Counted from the stretch's first letter, positions 28,727 to 39,340 are shown. The stretch: 64,000 nucleotides of DNA from Zooshikella ganghwensis DSM 15267 (GCF_000428585.1 NZ_AUAF01000010.1:20885-84884), one strand, 5' to 3'. Translations and numbers: made by a program. Notes: generated from the sequence alone by a model not told the origin.

Positions 28727-28761
28727 CCTGAATAAGCTCCAGTTTATAAAGCTTATTCAGG
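28727..28761 (-). terminator. Terminator of hslVU
   Basis: A 12-bp perfect stem (28727-28738 with 28750-28761) lies 33 bases after the hslU stop. On the minus strand it is followed by TTTAAAAAAA, not a pure T-run. Confidence 0.7.
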
Positions 28762-28793
28762 TAGGGCATATTGTGCTTGCTTTCGTTAATTCG

Positions 28794-30134
28794 TTATAAA
28801 ATGTAACGACTTAAATCTTCATCTTGAGCAAGCTTGCCTAAGTGCTCATCAACATATTTAGCATCAATGGCAAGAGGCTTATCACTGTATTCGGTACTCA
28901 AGTCTGCAGCACTGAAGGAAATCTCTTCTAGTAACCGCTCCATTACGGTATGTAGACGGCGAGCACCAATGTTCTCGGTACTTTCATTGACGTGCCATGC
29001 TACTTCCGCAATACGAGTGATAGCATCTTTGGTAAATTCAACATTCAGGCTTTCAGTTGCAATAAGTGCTTGATACTGCTCTGTTAGTGAAGCATCAGGC
29101 TCTGTCAAAATACGCTCAAAGTCTTGAACTGTCAGCGCGTTAAGTTCTACTCGAATGGGCAGACGACCTTGCAATTCAGGTATCAAGTCTGAAGGCTTGG
29201 ACAAGTGGAATGCACCTGATGCAATGAAAAGTATATGATCGGTTTTGATCATGCCAAACTTAGTGTTGATGGTGCAGCCTTCGATCAACGGCAGCAAGTC
29301 ACGCTGTACTCCTTCACGAGATACGTCAGCATTGCTGCCGGCAGAACGCTTGGCGACTTTGTCAATTTCATCAAGAAAGACAATACCGTTTTGTTCCACA
29401 GACTCAATGGCACTTGCTTTAAGCTCGTCTTCATTGACCAGTTTGGCAGCTTCTTCATCCTGCACTAACTTGAAGGCATCTTTAATCTTAAGTTTGCGCG
29501 CTTTTTTTCGGCCAGAAGACATATTTGAAAAAATGTTTTGTAGTTGGCTTGTCATTTCTTCCATACCTGGAGGAGCCATAATCTCAACACCTACAGGGGA
29601 ATCTTTGACTTCAATTTCGATCTCTTTGTCATCCAACTCGCCTTCTCGTAATTTTTTCCGAAAGACTTGCCTTGTGCTTGAGCTTTCACGCTCTTTAGCG
29701 CTGTCTTCAAAGCTGCGGGCTGGAGGTAGTAGGGCATCAAGAATACGCTCTTCAGCTGCATCCAGTGCACGATGTTTTACCCGCTCCACTTCCTGTTCAC
29801 GTTTCATCTTAATCGCAGCGTCTACCAGGTCGCGGATGATCGACTCAACATCGCGTCCCACATAGCCTACTTCTGTAAACTTGGTTGCTTCGACTTTAAT
29901 AAAAGGGGCATTAGCCAGCTTGGCTAGACGGCGTGCAATTTCGGTTTTACCCACCCCAGTTGGACCAATCATTAAGATATTTTTAGGGGTAATTTCATTG
30001 CGTAGCTCAGCACTGACTTGCATTCTACGCCAACGGTTACGTAGGGCGATGGCGACAGCTCGTTTGGCTTCAGCCTGGCCAATAATATGTTTGTCCAGCT
30101 CGTGAACAATTTCCCGTGGAGTCATATTAGACAT
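28794..30134 (-). CDS. hslU: ATP-dependent unfoldase HslU (ClpY)
   Basis: The 446-residue AAA+ protein has Walker [16 protein letters not shown], Walker [11 protein letters not shown], the pore motif GYVGRDVE, the inserted I domain (about 110-240) and the C-terminal tail EDLSRYIL that docks into HslV. It unfolds substrates for HslV. The hslV stop is 78 bases upstream, the usual two-gene operon. Confidence 0.98.
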   Translation of the reverse strand: MSNMTPREIVHELDKHIIGQAEAKRAVAIALRNRWRRMQVSAELRNEITPKNILMIGPTGVGKTEIARRLAKLANAPFIKVEATKFTEVGYVGRDVESIIRDLVDAAIKMKREQEVERVKHRALDAAEERILDALLPPARSFEDSAKERESSSTRQVFRKKLREGELDDKEIEIEVKDSPVGVEIMAPPGMEEMTSQLQNIFSNMSSGRKKARKLKIKDAFKLVQDEEAAKLVNEDELKASAIESVEQNGIVFLDEIDKVAKRSAGSNADVSREGVQRDLLPLIEGCTINTKFGMIKTDHILFIASGAFHLSKPSDLIPELQGRLPIRVELNALTVQDFERILTEPDASLTEQYQALIATESLNVEFTKDAITRIAEVAWHVNESTENIGARRLHTVMERLLEEISFSAADLSTEYSDKPLAIDAKYVDEHLGKLAQDEDLSRYIL

Positions 30135-30212
30135 GGTAAACCTGTAATATCTAAAAAAGGTAAATCTTACTCACAATACGACGTGTCGTGCTTTTGTGCC
30201 CTGGTCTAGCGC

Positions 30213-30755
30213 TTACTCACAATCAAGCTCTTCGATGGTGCGATTGTGGTTAGTGTAGATACAAATATCTCCAGCGATCTCCAGGCCTTTTTCAACAATA
30301 TCCCGAGCGGATAATTCTGAGCTTTCCAACAGAGCACGAGCGGCAGACTGGGCGAATGGACCTCCTGAGCCAATGGCGATTAACCCATTTTCAGGCTCAA
30401 CGACATCACCATTACCTGTGATAATGAGTGAGGCTTTAGCATCTGCAACCGCTAACAAGGCTTCTAAGCGTCTTAGTGCTCGGTCTGTACGCCAGTCTTT
30501 AGCGAGTTCGACAGCTGCTCGTACTAAGTGTCCTTGATGCTTTTCGAGTTGCGCTTCAAAACGTTCAAATAACGTGAAGGCATCTGCGGTTCCGCCAGCG
30601 AAACCCGCAATCACGTTGCCATTGTATAACCGTCTTACCTTGCGAGCATTTCCCTTTAAGACGGTATTGCCCAGTGTCACTTGGCCATCACCACCGATAA
30701 CGACTTTACCGTTACGACGTACAGACAGGATGGTAGTGCCTCGATACTGTTCCAA
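30213..30755 (-). CDS. hslV: Proteasome-like peptidase HslV (ClpQ)
   Basis: The 180-residue protein contains the catalytic threonine sequence [20 protein letters not shown]. In this family a short N-terminal leader (here MEQYRG) is removed to expose Thr. [14 protein letters not shown] and the lysine in [10 protein letters not shown] are conserved. It forms the dodecameric chamber capped by HslU. Confidence 0.98.
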   Translation of the reverse strand: MEQYRGTTILSVRRNGKVVIGGDGQVTLGNTVLKGNARKVRRLYNGNVIAGFAGGTADAFTLFERFEAQLEKHQGHLVRAAVELAKDWRTDRALRRLEALLAVADAKASLIITGNGDVVEPENGLIAIGSGGPFAQSAARALLESSELSARDIVEKGLEIAGDICIYTNHNRTIEELDCE

Positions 30756-31010
30756 TGTGAACTCCTCTGATCTTGCATGGGTATAACGCTACCTGAACAT
30801 TTTCGTGTTGCCTGAAAACTGTCAAAACCCTAGCTTGTGATTGGGGCGTAAGACTGGCACGGGCAAAGATACATTTCTCTTCAGTATAAGAAAGCTGCTG
30901 ACTTCGGCTGTTTCAGTGCGTCATCATCGAGCCTGATCGCAGGCTCGGGTATGTTTTCAATATGGGGTAATTAAAGAATAATTCAAGGACAACATACGAG
31001 GGGGTAGTTG

Positions 31011-31589
31011 TTACTTTAGCTGGAGTGCAATAGAGTCAATATTCTGCTGTGCTAAATTGCCTTTAACACTCACCATTTGTTGCTTGTTTGCAAATGGTCC
31101 TACTTGTACTCGATACCAGGTTTCCCCGTTGCGAATGTTAACGGGTTGGGTCTGAGCTGTTAGTCCAAGCAATATAAGTTCTGCACGTCGGCGGTCTGCA
31201 TCTTGCCGATTTCTAAATGATCCAGCCTGAAGAGCATACTGAGTCTGGGCAGCCTTTTCTGGAGGGTTAGGGGCTGGTGCTTGTTGTTCAGGCTGAGTTA
31301 ATTTCGCAGGTAACACTTCATTGTCTTCAACATTTTGTACAACTGTTTCAGACTCTGTGAGTAGTGTATAAAAGTCAAAGACAGCCTTAGATGGACTATC
31401 TGGCTGCTGCTCTGAGCTGGACTTGTTGCTGCTAGTGACAGTCTTGCGGATATCACTTGCATTAGGGACAAGCTTGATCAGAAAAGCTAAAAAGAGTCCA
31501 ACAACAACACCTGTGACTAACCAAGGGAGTCCAGAGGGGCGTGCTTGCTGGGTTTGTTTGGGTTTACGACTAGCACCGCGTTTTGCCAT
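31011..31589 (-). CDS. SPOR-domain cell-division protein (FtsN-like)
   Basis: The 192-residue protein has a basic cytoplasmic N-terminus, one transmembrane helix (LVTGVVVGLFLAFLIKLV), a Pro/Gln-rich linker and a C-terminal SPOR domain (about 115-190, YALQAGSFRNRQDADRRRAE and WYRVQVGPF) that binds denuded peptidoglycan at the septum. Its location between argS and hslV matches the FtsN-like gene of Pseudomonas. It is shorter than E. coli FtsN. Confidence 0.88.
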   Translation of the reverse strand: MAKRGASRKPKQTQQARPSGLPWLVTGVVVGLFLAFLIKLVPNASDIRKTVTSSNKSSSEQQPDSPSKAVFDFYTLLTESETVVQNVEDNEVLPAKLTQPEQQAPAPNPPEKAAQTQYALQAGSFRNRQDADRRRAELILLGLTAQTQPVNIRNGETWYRVQVGPFANKQQMVSVKGNLAQQNIDSIALQLK

Positions 31590-31909
31590 AGTTTTTCGTT
31601 TCTTACTTACCTATGTGAAAAGATTATCAAAAAATTGAAAAAAGTCTTCCCTCGTTTACGAATTGAATGCCATATACAGAATCTACCATTTACTTGAGGT
31701 ATATATAGTTTGTTAGCTTAATAGACTACATTTGTTGCAGCTGTATTCAGTTTGATTATTAAATTTTGAGGTATGTTATTCAGATAAGGCATTTGAGATG
31801 TATTCTAAAGGCAACAACTAGTGTGCATTATGCCAAAGCTTATTTGAATAATCAGTAGCCGAGCACTAAAGTTGTTTTGGTGCCAAGATTCGGCTAGTAT
31901 GCACGCGCT

Positions 31910-32032
31910 ATGAAATATATTTTTGGTAAGACAATACAGAATTTTTATGGAGATGTTACGCCCATAGTTTATTACTGGGGGACATCTGCATTGCTGCCAT
32001 TACGACGAGGCTTCTCATTATTGCAGTTATGA
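31910..32032 (+). other. Possible 40-codon leader ORF upstream of argS
   Basis: ATG at 31910 opens 40 codons ending TGA 32030-32032, with two adjacent Arg codons (CGA CGA) near the middle. A second tiny ORF starts around 32029 and ends just before the terminator stem at 32071. The whole 31590-32139 gap holds these, the terminator at 32071 and the two divergent start regions. Whether any is translated cannot be judged from sequence alone. Confidence 0.25.
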
Positions 32033-32070
32033 TGGCAAGCCTGTCGGTCTGTGCTCGTGGTATGTAACAC

Positions 32071-32104
32071 AAGCCCGATTAGCATTGCTAATCGGGCTTT
32101 TTGC
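32071..32104 (+). terminator. Strong terminator in the argS leader (attenuator-like)
   Basis: A 13-bp perfect stem (32071-32083 with 32087-32099) with a three-base loop and a T-run ends 36 bases before the argS ATG on the same strand. There is no complete gene upstream on this strand, so it must end either a small RNA or the argS leader. Confidence 0.85.
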
Positions 32105-32139
32105 TTATGCATCTGGTAATAGCAAACAAAGGAAATCTG

Positions 32140-33882
32140 ATGAACATTCGCCAGTTTTTAGAATCCGAAGTTAGCCGGGCGTTAGTTGCCGCTGGGGCAC
32201 CAGAGGGGACTCAAGCAATGGTACGAACCAGCTCGCGATCCAGTTTCGGTGACTATCAGGCTAATGGGGTAATGGGTGCAGCTAAAAAGCTTGGCAAGAA
32301 TCCTCGTGAACTGGCTGAAGATGTGATTCGACAACTCAGTTTGGCTGATGTGGCTGAAAAGATAGAGATTGCGGGTCCTGGCTTTATTAATGTCTTTTTG
32401 AAGCCTGAATGGATGCAGCAGCAGCTTCAACAGTGGATCGCAGATCCTAGAGTCGGTGTGCCTAAAGCAGATAAGTCAAAGACGATTGTCATTGACTACT
32501 CTTCGCCTAACTTAGCGAAAGAAATGCACGTTGGTCATTTACGTAGCACAATCATTGGTGATGCGGTAACACGAGCCTTTGAATTTTTAGGTCATAAAGT
32601 CGTTCGACAAAATCACGTGGGTGACTGGGGTACCCAATTTGGAATGTTGATCGCCTATATGGAACGGCTTGCAGCAGAAAATCCTGATGCAGTTTCTATG
32701 GAGCTATCTGACCTGGAAACATTTTACCGGGATGCGAAAAAGTCCTTCGATGAAGATCCTGAGTTTGCTGAAGTGGCGCGTGAGTATGTTGTTAAGCTGC
32801 AAAGTGGTGATGAACACTGTAAAAAACTTTGGGAAAAATTCATTGATATCTCACTGAACCATAGTGAAGAAATATATCATCGACTTAATGTGTCGTTGAC
32901 TCGCGATGATGTTATGGCAGAAAGCGCCTATAACGATGATTTGCCTAATGTCATTAAGTTGCTTGAAGAAAAAGGCCTGCTGACAGATGACCAAGGGGCT
33001 AAAGTTGTCTTTTTGGAAGAGTTTAAAACCAAAGATGGCGAGCCTATGGGAGTCATTATTCAGAAGAAAGATGGTGGCTTTTTATATTCAACAACGGATT
33101 TGGCTGCTATCCGTTATCGTTGCCATACTCTGCATGCTGACCGCGTTCTGTATTATGTGGATGCTCGCCAGGCACAGCATTTTGAACAGGTTTTCACAAT
33201 TTGTAAGAAGGCTGGGTTTTCAACAGCACGCTGCTCACTTGAGCACCATGCGTTTGGCATGATGCTAGGAGATGATGGTAAGCCCTTTAAAACCAGAGCG
33301 GGTGGTGTTGTAAAGCTTGCCGAGTTACTCGATGAAGCGGAAGACCGTGCAGCTACACTGATAGCTCAGAAAAGCCCTAACTTAGACGAAGAACAAAAAG
33401 TAGACGTTATTCGTGCTGTGGCAATGGGAGCAATTAAGTACGCTGACCTTTCTAAGAACCGTACCAGTGATTACATTTTTAACTGGGACAATATGCTGGC
33501 GTTTGATGGTAATACAGCACCTTATATTTTGTATGCATATACTCGTGTGAAAAGTATCTTCCGTAAAGCGGGTGTTCAACTGGAAGAGTTATCTGGTGAA
33601 TTAGCTGTTTTAGCACCAGAAGAGCGCACTTTAGCTATGAAGCTTATGCAGTTTCATGAAACCCTTGATGTCATGGTAACTGAAGGTCAGCCACACTTGT
33701 TGTGTGGTTACCTATATGATGTAGCGGGTACCTTTATGACGTTTTATGAAGCTTGCCCAGTTAATAAGCCAGGTGTGGAAGAAGCAACTAAGCAGAGCCG
33801 CTTACTGCTTTGTGCGCTGGTAGCTAATACCCTTAAAGCAGGGCTTGACGTGCTGGGTATTGATACTGTGGAGCAAATGTAA
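32140..33882 (+). CDS. argS: Arginyl-tRNA synthetase
   Basis: The 580-residue class I synthetase has an N-terminal Add-1 domain ([20 protein letters not shown]), the HIGH-type motif in [16 protein letters not shown], a KMSK-like region ([13 protein letters not shown]) and a C-terminal DALR anticodon-binding domain. ATG 32140 is preferred to upstream in-frame starts because GGAAATCTG precedes it and orthologues begin here. A terminator lies in its leader. Confidence 0.97.
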   Translation: MNIRQFLESEVSRALVAAGAPEGTQAMVRTSSRSSFGDYQANGVMGAAKKLGKNPRELAEDVIRQLSLADVAEKIEIAGPGFINVFLKPEWMQQQLQQWIADPRVGVPKADKSKTIVIDYSSPNLAKEMHVGHLRSTIIGDAVTRAFEFLGHKVVRQNHVGDWGTQFGMLIAYMERLAAENPDAVSMELSDLETFYRDAKKSFDEDPEFAEVAREYVVKLQSGDEHCKKLWEKFIDISLNHSEEIYHRLNVSLTRDDVMAESAYNDDLPNVIKLLEEKGLLTDDQGAKVVFLEEFKTKDGEPMGVIIQKKDGGFLYSTTDLAAIRYRCHTLHADRVLYYVDARQAQHFEQVFTICKKAGFSTARCSLEHHAFGMMLGDDGKPFKTRAGGVVKLAELLDEAEDRAATLIAQKSPNLDEEQKVDVIRAVAMGAIKYADLSKNRTSDYIFNWDNMLAFDGNTAPYILYAYTRVKSIFRKAGVQLEELSGELAVLAPEERTLAMKLMQFHETLDVMVTEGQPHLLCGYLYDVAGTFMTFYEACPVNKPGVEEATKQSRLLLCALVANTLKAGLDVLGIDTVEQM

Positions 33883-33909
33883 GGTTTTTTACCGCTATAT
33901 TTAGTCGTT

Positions 33910-33937
33910 AAAAAAGGGCCTAAAAAGGCCCTTTTTC
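33910..33937. terminator. Bidirectional terminator between argS and priA
   Basis: AAAAAGGGCC and AGGCCCTTTTT form a stem with A-run and T-run flanks. It separates the convergent argS (+) and priA (-) genes and can serve both. Confidence 0.92.
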
Positions 33938-33945
33938 TATTTTGC

Positions 33946-36213
33946 TTACATCATATCTTGTGGATCAATATCTACTGACCAGCGCAGTTTACGGGCAAGC
34001 TTAACCAGCATTTGGTTTCCACCCTCCAGTTGATGAACAGCAAAAGCAATGGCTGTATGCAGTGGTTGTCGAGCAGGGCTGCTAACGAGCATCTGCCATC
34101 GATACCAATTTTGTCGCTTTTCCATAGGGGCTGGTAGAGGCCCAAGCAACGTAACACCGAGTGGGCCATTTAAGTTATTGTGCTGCAAAAATTGGTTAAT
34201 TAATTCTCGTAGTTGCAGCAGGAGCTGTTCTCCTTCTTCATGTTTTTTACACTCCACTCTAAATAATCCTATATAGCCATACGGTGGTAAACCGAGCTTT
34301 TCTCGCTCTGCAAGCAATGTATTAGCAAAAGTGTCATAGCCTTCAGTAACTAAGCTATTTAAAATTGGGCTTTCGGGGTGATGGGTCTGTATGACTACTT
34401 CGCCTGCTAATGTGCCTCTTCCTGCTCGGCCTGCTACCTGTGTGATAAGCTGTCCCAGGCGCTCTAACCCCCGAAAATCACTACTGAATAGCCCTGAATC
34501 AGCATCTAGAATGGCAACCAATGTTACTTTGGGGAAATGGTGGCCCTTTGCCAGCATTTGTGTGCCCACCAAAATAGCAGGTTCACCTTGGTGAATGTCC
34601 TTAAATAGTTGCTGTAAGCGGCTTTTCCCTCGAGTACTGTCACGGTCTATGCGAATAACAGGAGTAGGATCAAACTGTCCTATGAGAAAGTCTTCAATTC
34701 GCTCTGTGCCAGCACCAACAGGGAATAAGCTGGCAGTATTGCAGCGCCCACAGCGTTCTGGAATAGGCTGTTGGTAGTCACAGTGGTGGCAATGTAAATG
34801 GGCAGGCTGACGATGAATGGTCAGGTGGGCATCGCAGTCAGGGCAGTCTGCAGCCCAACCACATTCATGACAGAGTAGTGTAGGTGCATAGCCTCGACGA
34901 TTAATGAATATGAGTACTTGCTGATCTTTTTCTAAGTGCTGTGTTATTTTTTGTTGTAATGCAGAAGATAATCCTGCCTGTAAAGTTTCACCTCTGATGT
35001 TAAGCAATTCTATGCTGGGTGGTTTGGCCATACCTGCCCGCTGATTCAGCCGTAAATGCCGGTAGCGGTGAGCCTTTGCATTATGAATGGTTTCTAAAGA
35101 GGGGGTGGCACTTCCCAATACAATCGGGATGTTAGCTTGTCTGGCTCGGTAAATGGCAATATCTCTGGCTGAGTAGCGTAAGCTGTCTTGCTGTTTATAA
35201 GAGGCGTCATGTTCTTCATCAATGATGATTAAGCCAGGTTTCGCGAGCGGGGTGAATACAGCAGAGCGAGTGCCAATAATAATGCCGGCGCGATAATCAA
35301 TGGCCTTCTGCCAGGCAAGAAAGCGTTCACTGTCGTTTAGCCCTGAGTGAATAACGACAATGGGAACAGCAAAGCGCTGCTCAAAGCGGTGTAAGGTTTG
35401 TGGAGTTAAGCCAATTTCGGGGATAAGTACCAGTGCTTGCCTACCCGCTTTTAACGTATGCTCGATAAGTTGTAAATAGACTTCGGTTTTGCCACTGCCA
35501 GTGATCCCTTGCAGTAAAAAGGTTTGAAACTGTTGTGCGGCTTGCAGTATCTGTTGTACAACATGTGCTTGTTCGGGGTTAAGCGTTAAGGGTGCTTCAT
35601 GCAGTATGCTTTGAGGCATAGTATGCAGTGTTGGCAGCTCTTCAAGAATACACTCAACCTCTCCTTTTTTTTCCAACGCTGAAAGTGTTTGGCTACTGAC
35701 ACCTAAACTTTTCAGCATAGGCTCATGTAATCCCTTTAAGTGCTGTTTTAATAATTGCCAGGCGGCTAATTGTAGTTTGGCATTGCGCGCAATGTTGCTT
35801 GGTACCTCAGCGGCAGGATAGGTAAGACGCCATAACTTTCGAGTTTGTTGGGCTACTGGCTTACCTTGGCGCAGTGCGACGGGGATAGCAGTGCTCAGTG
35901 TTTCTCCTAGACTGTGATGGTAGTAATGGGCTACCCACCGGCAAAGGTCCAGCAAGTCTCTAGGGATTATCGGCTGCTCATCCAGCACGTGTTCTGCATG
36001 CTTCAGGCTGCTTGGTGGTATATCTGTCTTAGTGGTAATCGCGATAAGGATGCCAATGAGTTTTCGAGGCCCAAAGGGCACTTTGAGTCGTATGCCTGGG
36101 GATAAAGCATCAATACCAGATTTTGGAGGGAGGTAGTCAAATACTCTGCGTAAAGGGGTTGGCAAGGCAACCTGAAGATAGTGCGTTGACTCTGTCTTGG
36201 CGTAATTGCCCAT
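33946..36213 (-). CDS. priA: Primosomal helicase PriA (N')
   Basis: The 755-residue protein has an N-terminal 3'-DNA-binding domain, Walker A GITGSGKTEVYLQLIEH, Walker B IIIDEEHDASYKQQD, a zinc module with eight Cys (CHECGWAADCPDCDAHL and CHHCDY, CGRC), and helicase C-terminal motifs (QVAGRAGRG). It restarts stalled replication forks. The length and motif set are complete. It is divergent from rpmE. Confidence 0.97.
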   Translation of the reverse strand: MGNYAKTESTHYLQVALPTPLRRVFDYLPPKSGIDALSPGIRLKVPFGPRKLIGILIAITTKTDIPPSSLKHAEHVLDEQPIIPRDLLDLCRWVAHYYHHSLGETLSTAIPVALRQGKPVAQQTRKLWRLTYPAAEVPSNIARNAKLQLAAWQLLKQHLKGLHEPMLKSLGVSSQTLSALEKKGEVECILEELPTLHTMPQSILHEAPLTLNPEQAHVVQQILQAAQQFQTFLLQGITGSGKTEVYLQLIEHTLKAGRQALVLIPEIGLTPQTLHRFEQRFAVPIVVIHSGLNDSERFLAWQKAIDYRAGIIIGTRSAVFTPLAKPGLIIIDEEHDASYKQQDSLRYSARDIAIYRARQANIPIVLGSATPSLETIHNAKAHRYRHLRLNQRAGMAKPPSIELLNIRGETLQAGLSSALQQKITQHLEKDQQVLIFINRRGYAPTLLCHECGWAADCPDCDAHLTIHRQPAHLHCHHCDYQQPIPERCGRCNTASLFPVGAGTERIEDFLIGQFDPTPVIRIDRDSTRGKSRLQQLFKDIHQGEPAILVGTQMLAKGHHFPKVTLVAILDADSGLFSSDFRGLERLGQLITQVAGRAGRGTLAGEVVIQTHHPESPILNSLVTEGYDTFANTLLAEREKLGLPPYGYIGLFRVECKKHEEGEQLLLQLRELINQFLQHNNLNGPLGVTLLGPLPAPMEKRQNWYRWQMLVSSPARQPLHTAIAFAVHQLEGGNQMLVKLARKLRWSVDIDPQDMM

Positions 36214-36352
36214 AAGTATATGATCAGTAAAGGTTTAAGAAGGCCGCTACAAAAAGTACATCATAACAGGCAAATTCTGTAAAAATGTAGTGCTATCGCT
36301 TTTGATGGTGGGTTACTTTGCAGAATAAATAGTGAACAATGATGGTTGAAGG

Positions 36353-36380
36353 TTGCCAATACTTTACTTTCTGGTAAGAT
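36353..36380 (+). promoter_or_regulatory. Probable sigma-70 promoter of rpmE
   Basis: TTGCCA (36353-36358) and TAAGAT (36375-36380) are 16 bases apart, about 155 bases upstream of the rpmE ATG. I see nothing else in the 36214-36533 gap apart from the rpmE leader. Confidence 0.5.
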
Positions 36381-36533
36381 GCCCGGTCAGTTTTATTTAG
36401 GTGGTGTTGTATTTGTGCTGCCACCCTCTAGCATGCTTTAAGTGCTGATATATTATTTATAGTAAGTGCGGTGCCTGGCAACGAGTTTGTGTAAATGGTT
36501 CGGGTAGCGGCACACGATACAAGAGGAAACGTC

Positions 36534-36752
36534 ATGAAAGCAGAAATCCATCCAACTTATGAGGCGGTTGACATCACTTGTAGCTGTGGCAATGTCATTA
36601 AAACTAAGTCCACTGTCTGCAAAGATTTTAGCATTGAAGTATGCTCTGCTTGTCACCCGTTCTACACTGGTAAGCAAAAGATTCTTGATACTGGTGGTCG
36701 TGTTGAACGCTTCAAGAAACGTTTTGGTATGCGTACTACTCGCAAAGCATAA
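36534..36752 (+). CDS. rpmE: Ribosomal protein bL31 (zinc-binding type)
   Basis: The 72-residue protein begins [20 protein letters not shown]. It retains the four zinc-binding cysteines (CxC and CxxC), so it is the C+ form used in zinc-replete cells. AAGAGGAAAC precedes ATG 36534. The gene is followed by a terminator that overlaps the next gene's start region. Confidence 0.97.
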   Translation: MKAEIHPTYEAVDITCSCGNVIKTKSTVCKDFSIEVCSACHPFYTGKQKILDTGGRVERFKKRFGMRTTRKA

Positions 36753-36777
36753 TACCAACGCGCCAAGATTTTCAAAG

Positions 36778-36804
36778 AAGGTGCTGGTTATCAGCACCTT
36801 TTTT
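36778..36804 (+). terminator. Terminator of rpmE, overlapping the nuclease start
   Basis: A 9-bp perfect stem (36778-36786 with 36792-36800) is followed by T-run to 36804. The only plausible start codon of the downstream nuclease (GTG 36781) lies inside its 5' arm. Confidence 0.9.
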
Positions 36805-37641
36805 GTATCAGCTGTTTTCTCTCTATCACTAGCCCTTGCTTCAACCCTTCCTGCGTTTCACGCTTATTCCTCTGCATCAGCATCATACGTATCAGCCGCT
36901 CGACTCAACTGTAAACCCAAAGGTAAGCAGCAGGCTCTTCACCAGCCGAAAGTGATTGATGGTGATACGTTGTATGGAAATGGTCAAAAAATTCGGCTAA
37001 TAGGTATTAATACACCTGAGTTAGGATATGATAACTCTCCGTCAGAGCCTTTTGCTCTAGCAGCAAAGCAAGCAGCTAAACGCTGGCTAGAACAATACTC
37101 AAAACATCTCTTCTTCGTTAAAGGTAAGCAGCAGCGTGATCGTTATGGAAGAGTGCTGGCTTATATCGTTAATGAGCAAGGAGAGCTGCTTTCCAAGCAT
37201 TTGTTGCTCAAAGGATTGGGTTTTTACATTGCGGTTCCACCCAATACTGAATTATTGCCATGTTTTATAGCGGCAGAGAAGAGGGCTAGAAATAACAGGC
37301 AAAATATTTGGCGTGAGCTTTCACCAACAACTACTGGTAATGTAAGCCAGTCTGGCTTTCAGCTTGTACTTGGTAAAGTAACAAGTGTCATTATCACAGA
37401 TAATCATTGGTGGGTCATATTGGGTAAAGATATTGCGCTAAAGATACAGAAAGCAGACCAGCCTTTCTTCAATGTCGAGTGGGTCAAAAAACTGAAAAAT
37501 ACAACATTAGAAGTGCGTGGCTGGTTAATTGATCGACAGCATAAACGGCGTAAACTGCCAAAACACTATGCTCGCTGGCTAATGCTGGTAAGGCACCCTG
37601 CAGTGATACAACTAAAAAAGCCATCAAATAGAGTATATTAG
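36781..37641 (+). CDS. Thermonuclease-family (SNase-like) exported nuclease
   Basis: From GTG 36781 the product has 286 residues. It has an N-terminal signal peptide (VISTFFVSAVFSLSLALAST) and an SNase/TNase domain (about 55-180) with VIDGDTLYGNGQKIRLIGIN and QRDRYGRVLAYI, which include the Asp, Arg and Glu active-site positions of the family. The C-terminal 100 residues are an OB-like region. The start is uncertain: no ATG occurs between the rpmE stop and the nuclease domain, and the GTG sits in the rpmE terminator. A longer reading overlapping rpmE is rejected. A similar gene follows rpmE in Pseudomonas. Confidence 0.75.
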   Translation: MLVISTFFVSAVFSLSLALASTLPAFHAYSSASASYVSAARLNCKPKGKQQALHQPKVIDGDTLYGNGQKIRLIGINTPELGYDNSPSEPFALAAKQAAKRWLEQYSKHLFFVKGKQQRDRYGRVLAYIVNEQGELLSKHLLLKGLGFYIAVPPNTELLPCFIAAEKRARNNRQNIWRELSPTTTGNVSQSGFQLVLGKVTSVIITDNHWWVILGKDIALKIQKADQPFFNVEWVKKLKNTTLEVRGWLIDRQHKRRKLPKHYARWLMLVRHPAVIQLKKPSNRVY

Positions 37642-37684
37642 TACTCTTGGACTCATACCTGGCAACGTTTTTAAACGATTGTGA

Positions 37685-39163
37685 ATGCTCATGAAACATC
37701 TTAGTTTTTCATTGTCACCTTATAATGGAACAGTTTTAATCCTGCTGATAGTGAGTTGCTTTAGTTTTTCGGGGTGTGTTGTAAACCCTGCAACAGGCGA
37801 CTATGACTTTGTATTGATGAGTGAGCAGGAGGAGTTGAATGTTGGGAGCAAAAATAATCTAAAGGTTCGTAATCAGCTTGCCATACTAGATACTCAAACG
37901 TTGCAGCACTATGTCCAAGAAGTTGGGCTTAAGGTTGCCCGTGTTAGTCATCGCCCTTCACTACCTTACCAATTTACAGTGGTTGATTCTCCAGAAGTTA
38001 ATGCCTTTGCTTTGCCTGGTGGTTATATCTATGTCTATCGTGGGTTGCTAGCGTATTTAAACTCTGAGGCTGAGCTGGCAGCAGTATTAGCACACGAAGT
38101 TGCTCATGTAACTGCAAGGCATAGTGTACAGCAGCATGGTATGAGTACAGCCAGTAATGTCTTTGGTCAAGTGGTTGCAGCCTATACAGGGGTTGGTATT
38201 GCAGGAGATTTAACCAGTATTCTGGGTACTGCTGTGGTAAGAGGGTATGGTAGGGAGCATGAACTTGAAGCCGATGGTTTGGGTGCTTCTTATCTTGCTA
38301 AAGCAGGCTATAACCCGCAAGCCATGATTAATGTAGTGAAAGTACTAAAAAATCACGAAGTGTGGGCTACCAAGAAGGCTGAGGCAGAAGGTAAAGAGGC
38401 GAGCACTTACCATGGTATTTTTTCAACACATCCTGATAACGACAAACGACTACAAGAAGTGGTAGCTAATGTACCAACTAAATCCCAAGGAAAAGTATTT
38501 TCAAGAAGGTACTTAGAGAAAATAAATGGGCTGGCATTTGGCGAAAGTAGCAGTACTGGTGTGACGATAAATAATCAGTTTTTACATAGGCCGATGAACT
38601 TTAAAGTGCACTTTCCCCAACACTGGAAAATTATTAATACACCTGCTCGTCTGATTGCCCACCCTATTGAAAAGTCCGCCATTTTTGTAATGGAACAAGG
38701 CCCCATCAAAAATGGCTTTAGGCCTGATGCATATTTGAAATCCCTTGTAGATCAACGTTATCGACTGCGAGGAGGACAGTCAATTCATATAGGTAATACT
38801 ATTGGCTACACCGCGATAGTCCAGCCGAAACTGGGGGGGAGCTTTATTCGTTTGGCGGTTTTCTTTCATGAAGGAAAAGTATTTATATTACAAGGGCAAG
38901 TTAAACAGAGTTCAACATTTGCCAGTTATGATGTTGAGTTCTTGCAAATCATAAATAGTTTTCAGTCGTTACCCCCGCAAGATTACCAACGAGCAGAAGG
39001 CGATAAAATTAAACTTATCAAAGCTTCACCAGGGATGACATTTTCTGCATTGGCTAAGAGAAGTCCAATACGAGAGCAAGCTGAGCTTCAGTTACGTTTA
39101 ATTAATGATATGTACCCTAAAGGGGAGCCCAAAGTAGGACAGTGGCTAAAGGTTATTGAATAA
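37685..39163 (+). CDS. M48-family zinc metalloprotease lipoprotein (BepA/YfgC/LoiP-like)
   Basis: The 492-residue protein has a signal peptide with lipobox-like FSFSGC. The M48 motif HExxH is in AVLAHEVAHVTARH, with the third ligand in the HELEADGLG segment. The C-terminal 180 residues are an unassigned alpha/beta domain ending in a LysM-like stretch (ISPGMTFSAL type). Such proteases process outer-membrane or envelope proteins. Two in-frame ATGs (37685 and 37691) are possible starts; the second fits a typical signal peptide. Confidence 0.85.
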   Translation: MLMKHLSFSLSPYNGTVLILLIVSCFSFSGCVVNPATGDYDFVLMSEQEELNVGSKNNLKVRNQLAILDTQTLQHYVQEVGLKVARVSHRPSLPYQFTVVDSPEVNAFALPGGYIYVYRGLLAYLNSEAELAAVLAHEVAHVTARHSVQQHGMSTASNVFGQVVAAYTGVGIAGDLTSILGTAVVRGYGREHELEADGLGASYLAKAGYNPQAMINVVKVLKNHEVWATKKAEAEGKEASTYHGIFSTHPDNDKRLQEVVANVPTKSQGKVFSRRYLEKINGLAFGESSSTGVTINNQFLHRPMNFKVHFPQHWKIINTPARLIAHPIEKSAIFVMEQGPIKNGFRPDAYLKSLVDQRYRLRGGQSIHIGNTIGYTAIVQPKLGGSFIRLAVFFHEGKVFILQGQVKQSSTFASYDVEFLQIINSFQSLPPQDYQRAEGDKIKLIKASPGMTFSALAKRSPIREQAELQLRLINDMYPKGEPKVGQWLKVIE

Positions 39164-39340
39164 AACAAATATCTTCTAATAAAAGGATTTTATGTACAAA
39201 TCTAGTAACACGTTGACACATGATTACGTAAAATTGACTATTAAACTTTGTAAATGTTTATGCAACATTGCTTGCTTGAGGGAGTAATGCCTTTTCTTTA
39301 AGCTGTTTAATTTAACAACAAATAATTGGAAAACAACGCC

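Noticed and set aside
29245..29865. 206-codon ORF opposite hslU
   Set aside because: Ser-rich shadow of a well-conserved hslU coding strand; no domain.
36559..36780. N-terminal extension of the nuclease gene overlapping rpmE
   Set aside because: It would read the rpmE sequence in another frame and precede an obvious signal peptide; rpmE coding constraint explains the open frame.
39326..39340. Upstream ATG of the malic enzyme gene
   Set aside because: Adds only MENNA; the ATG at 39341 matches the expected N-terminus of the family.
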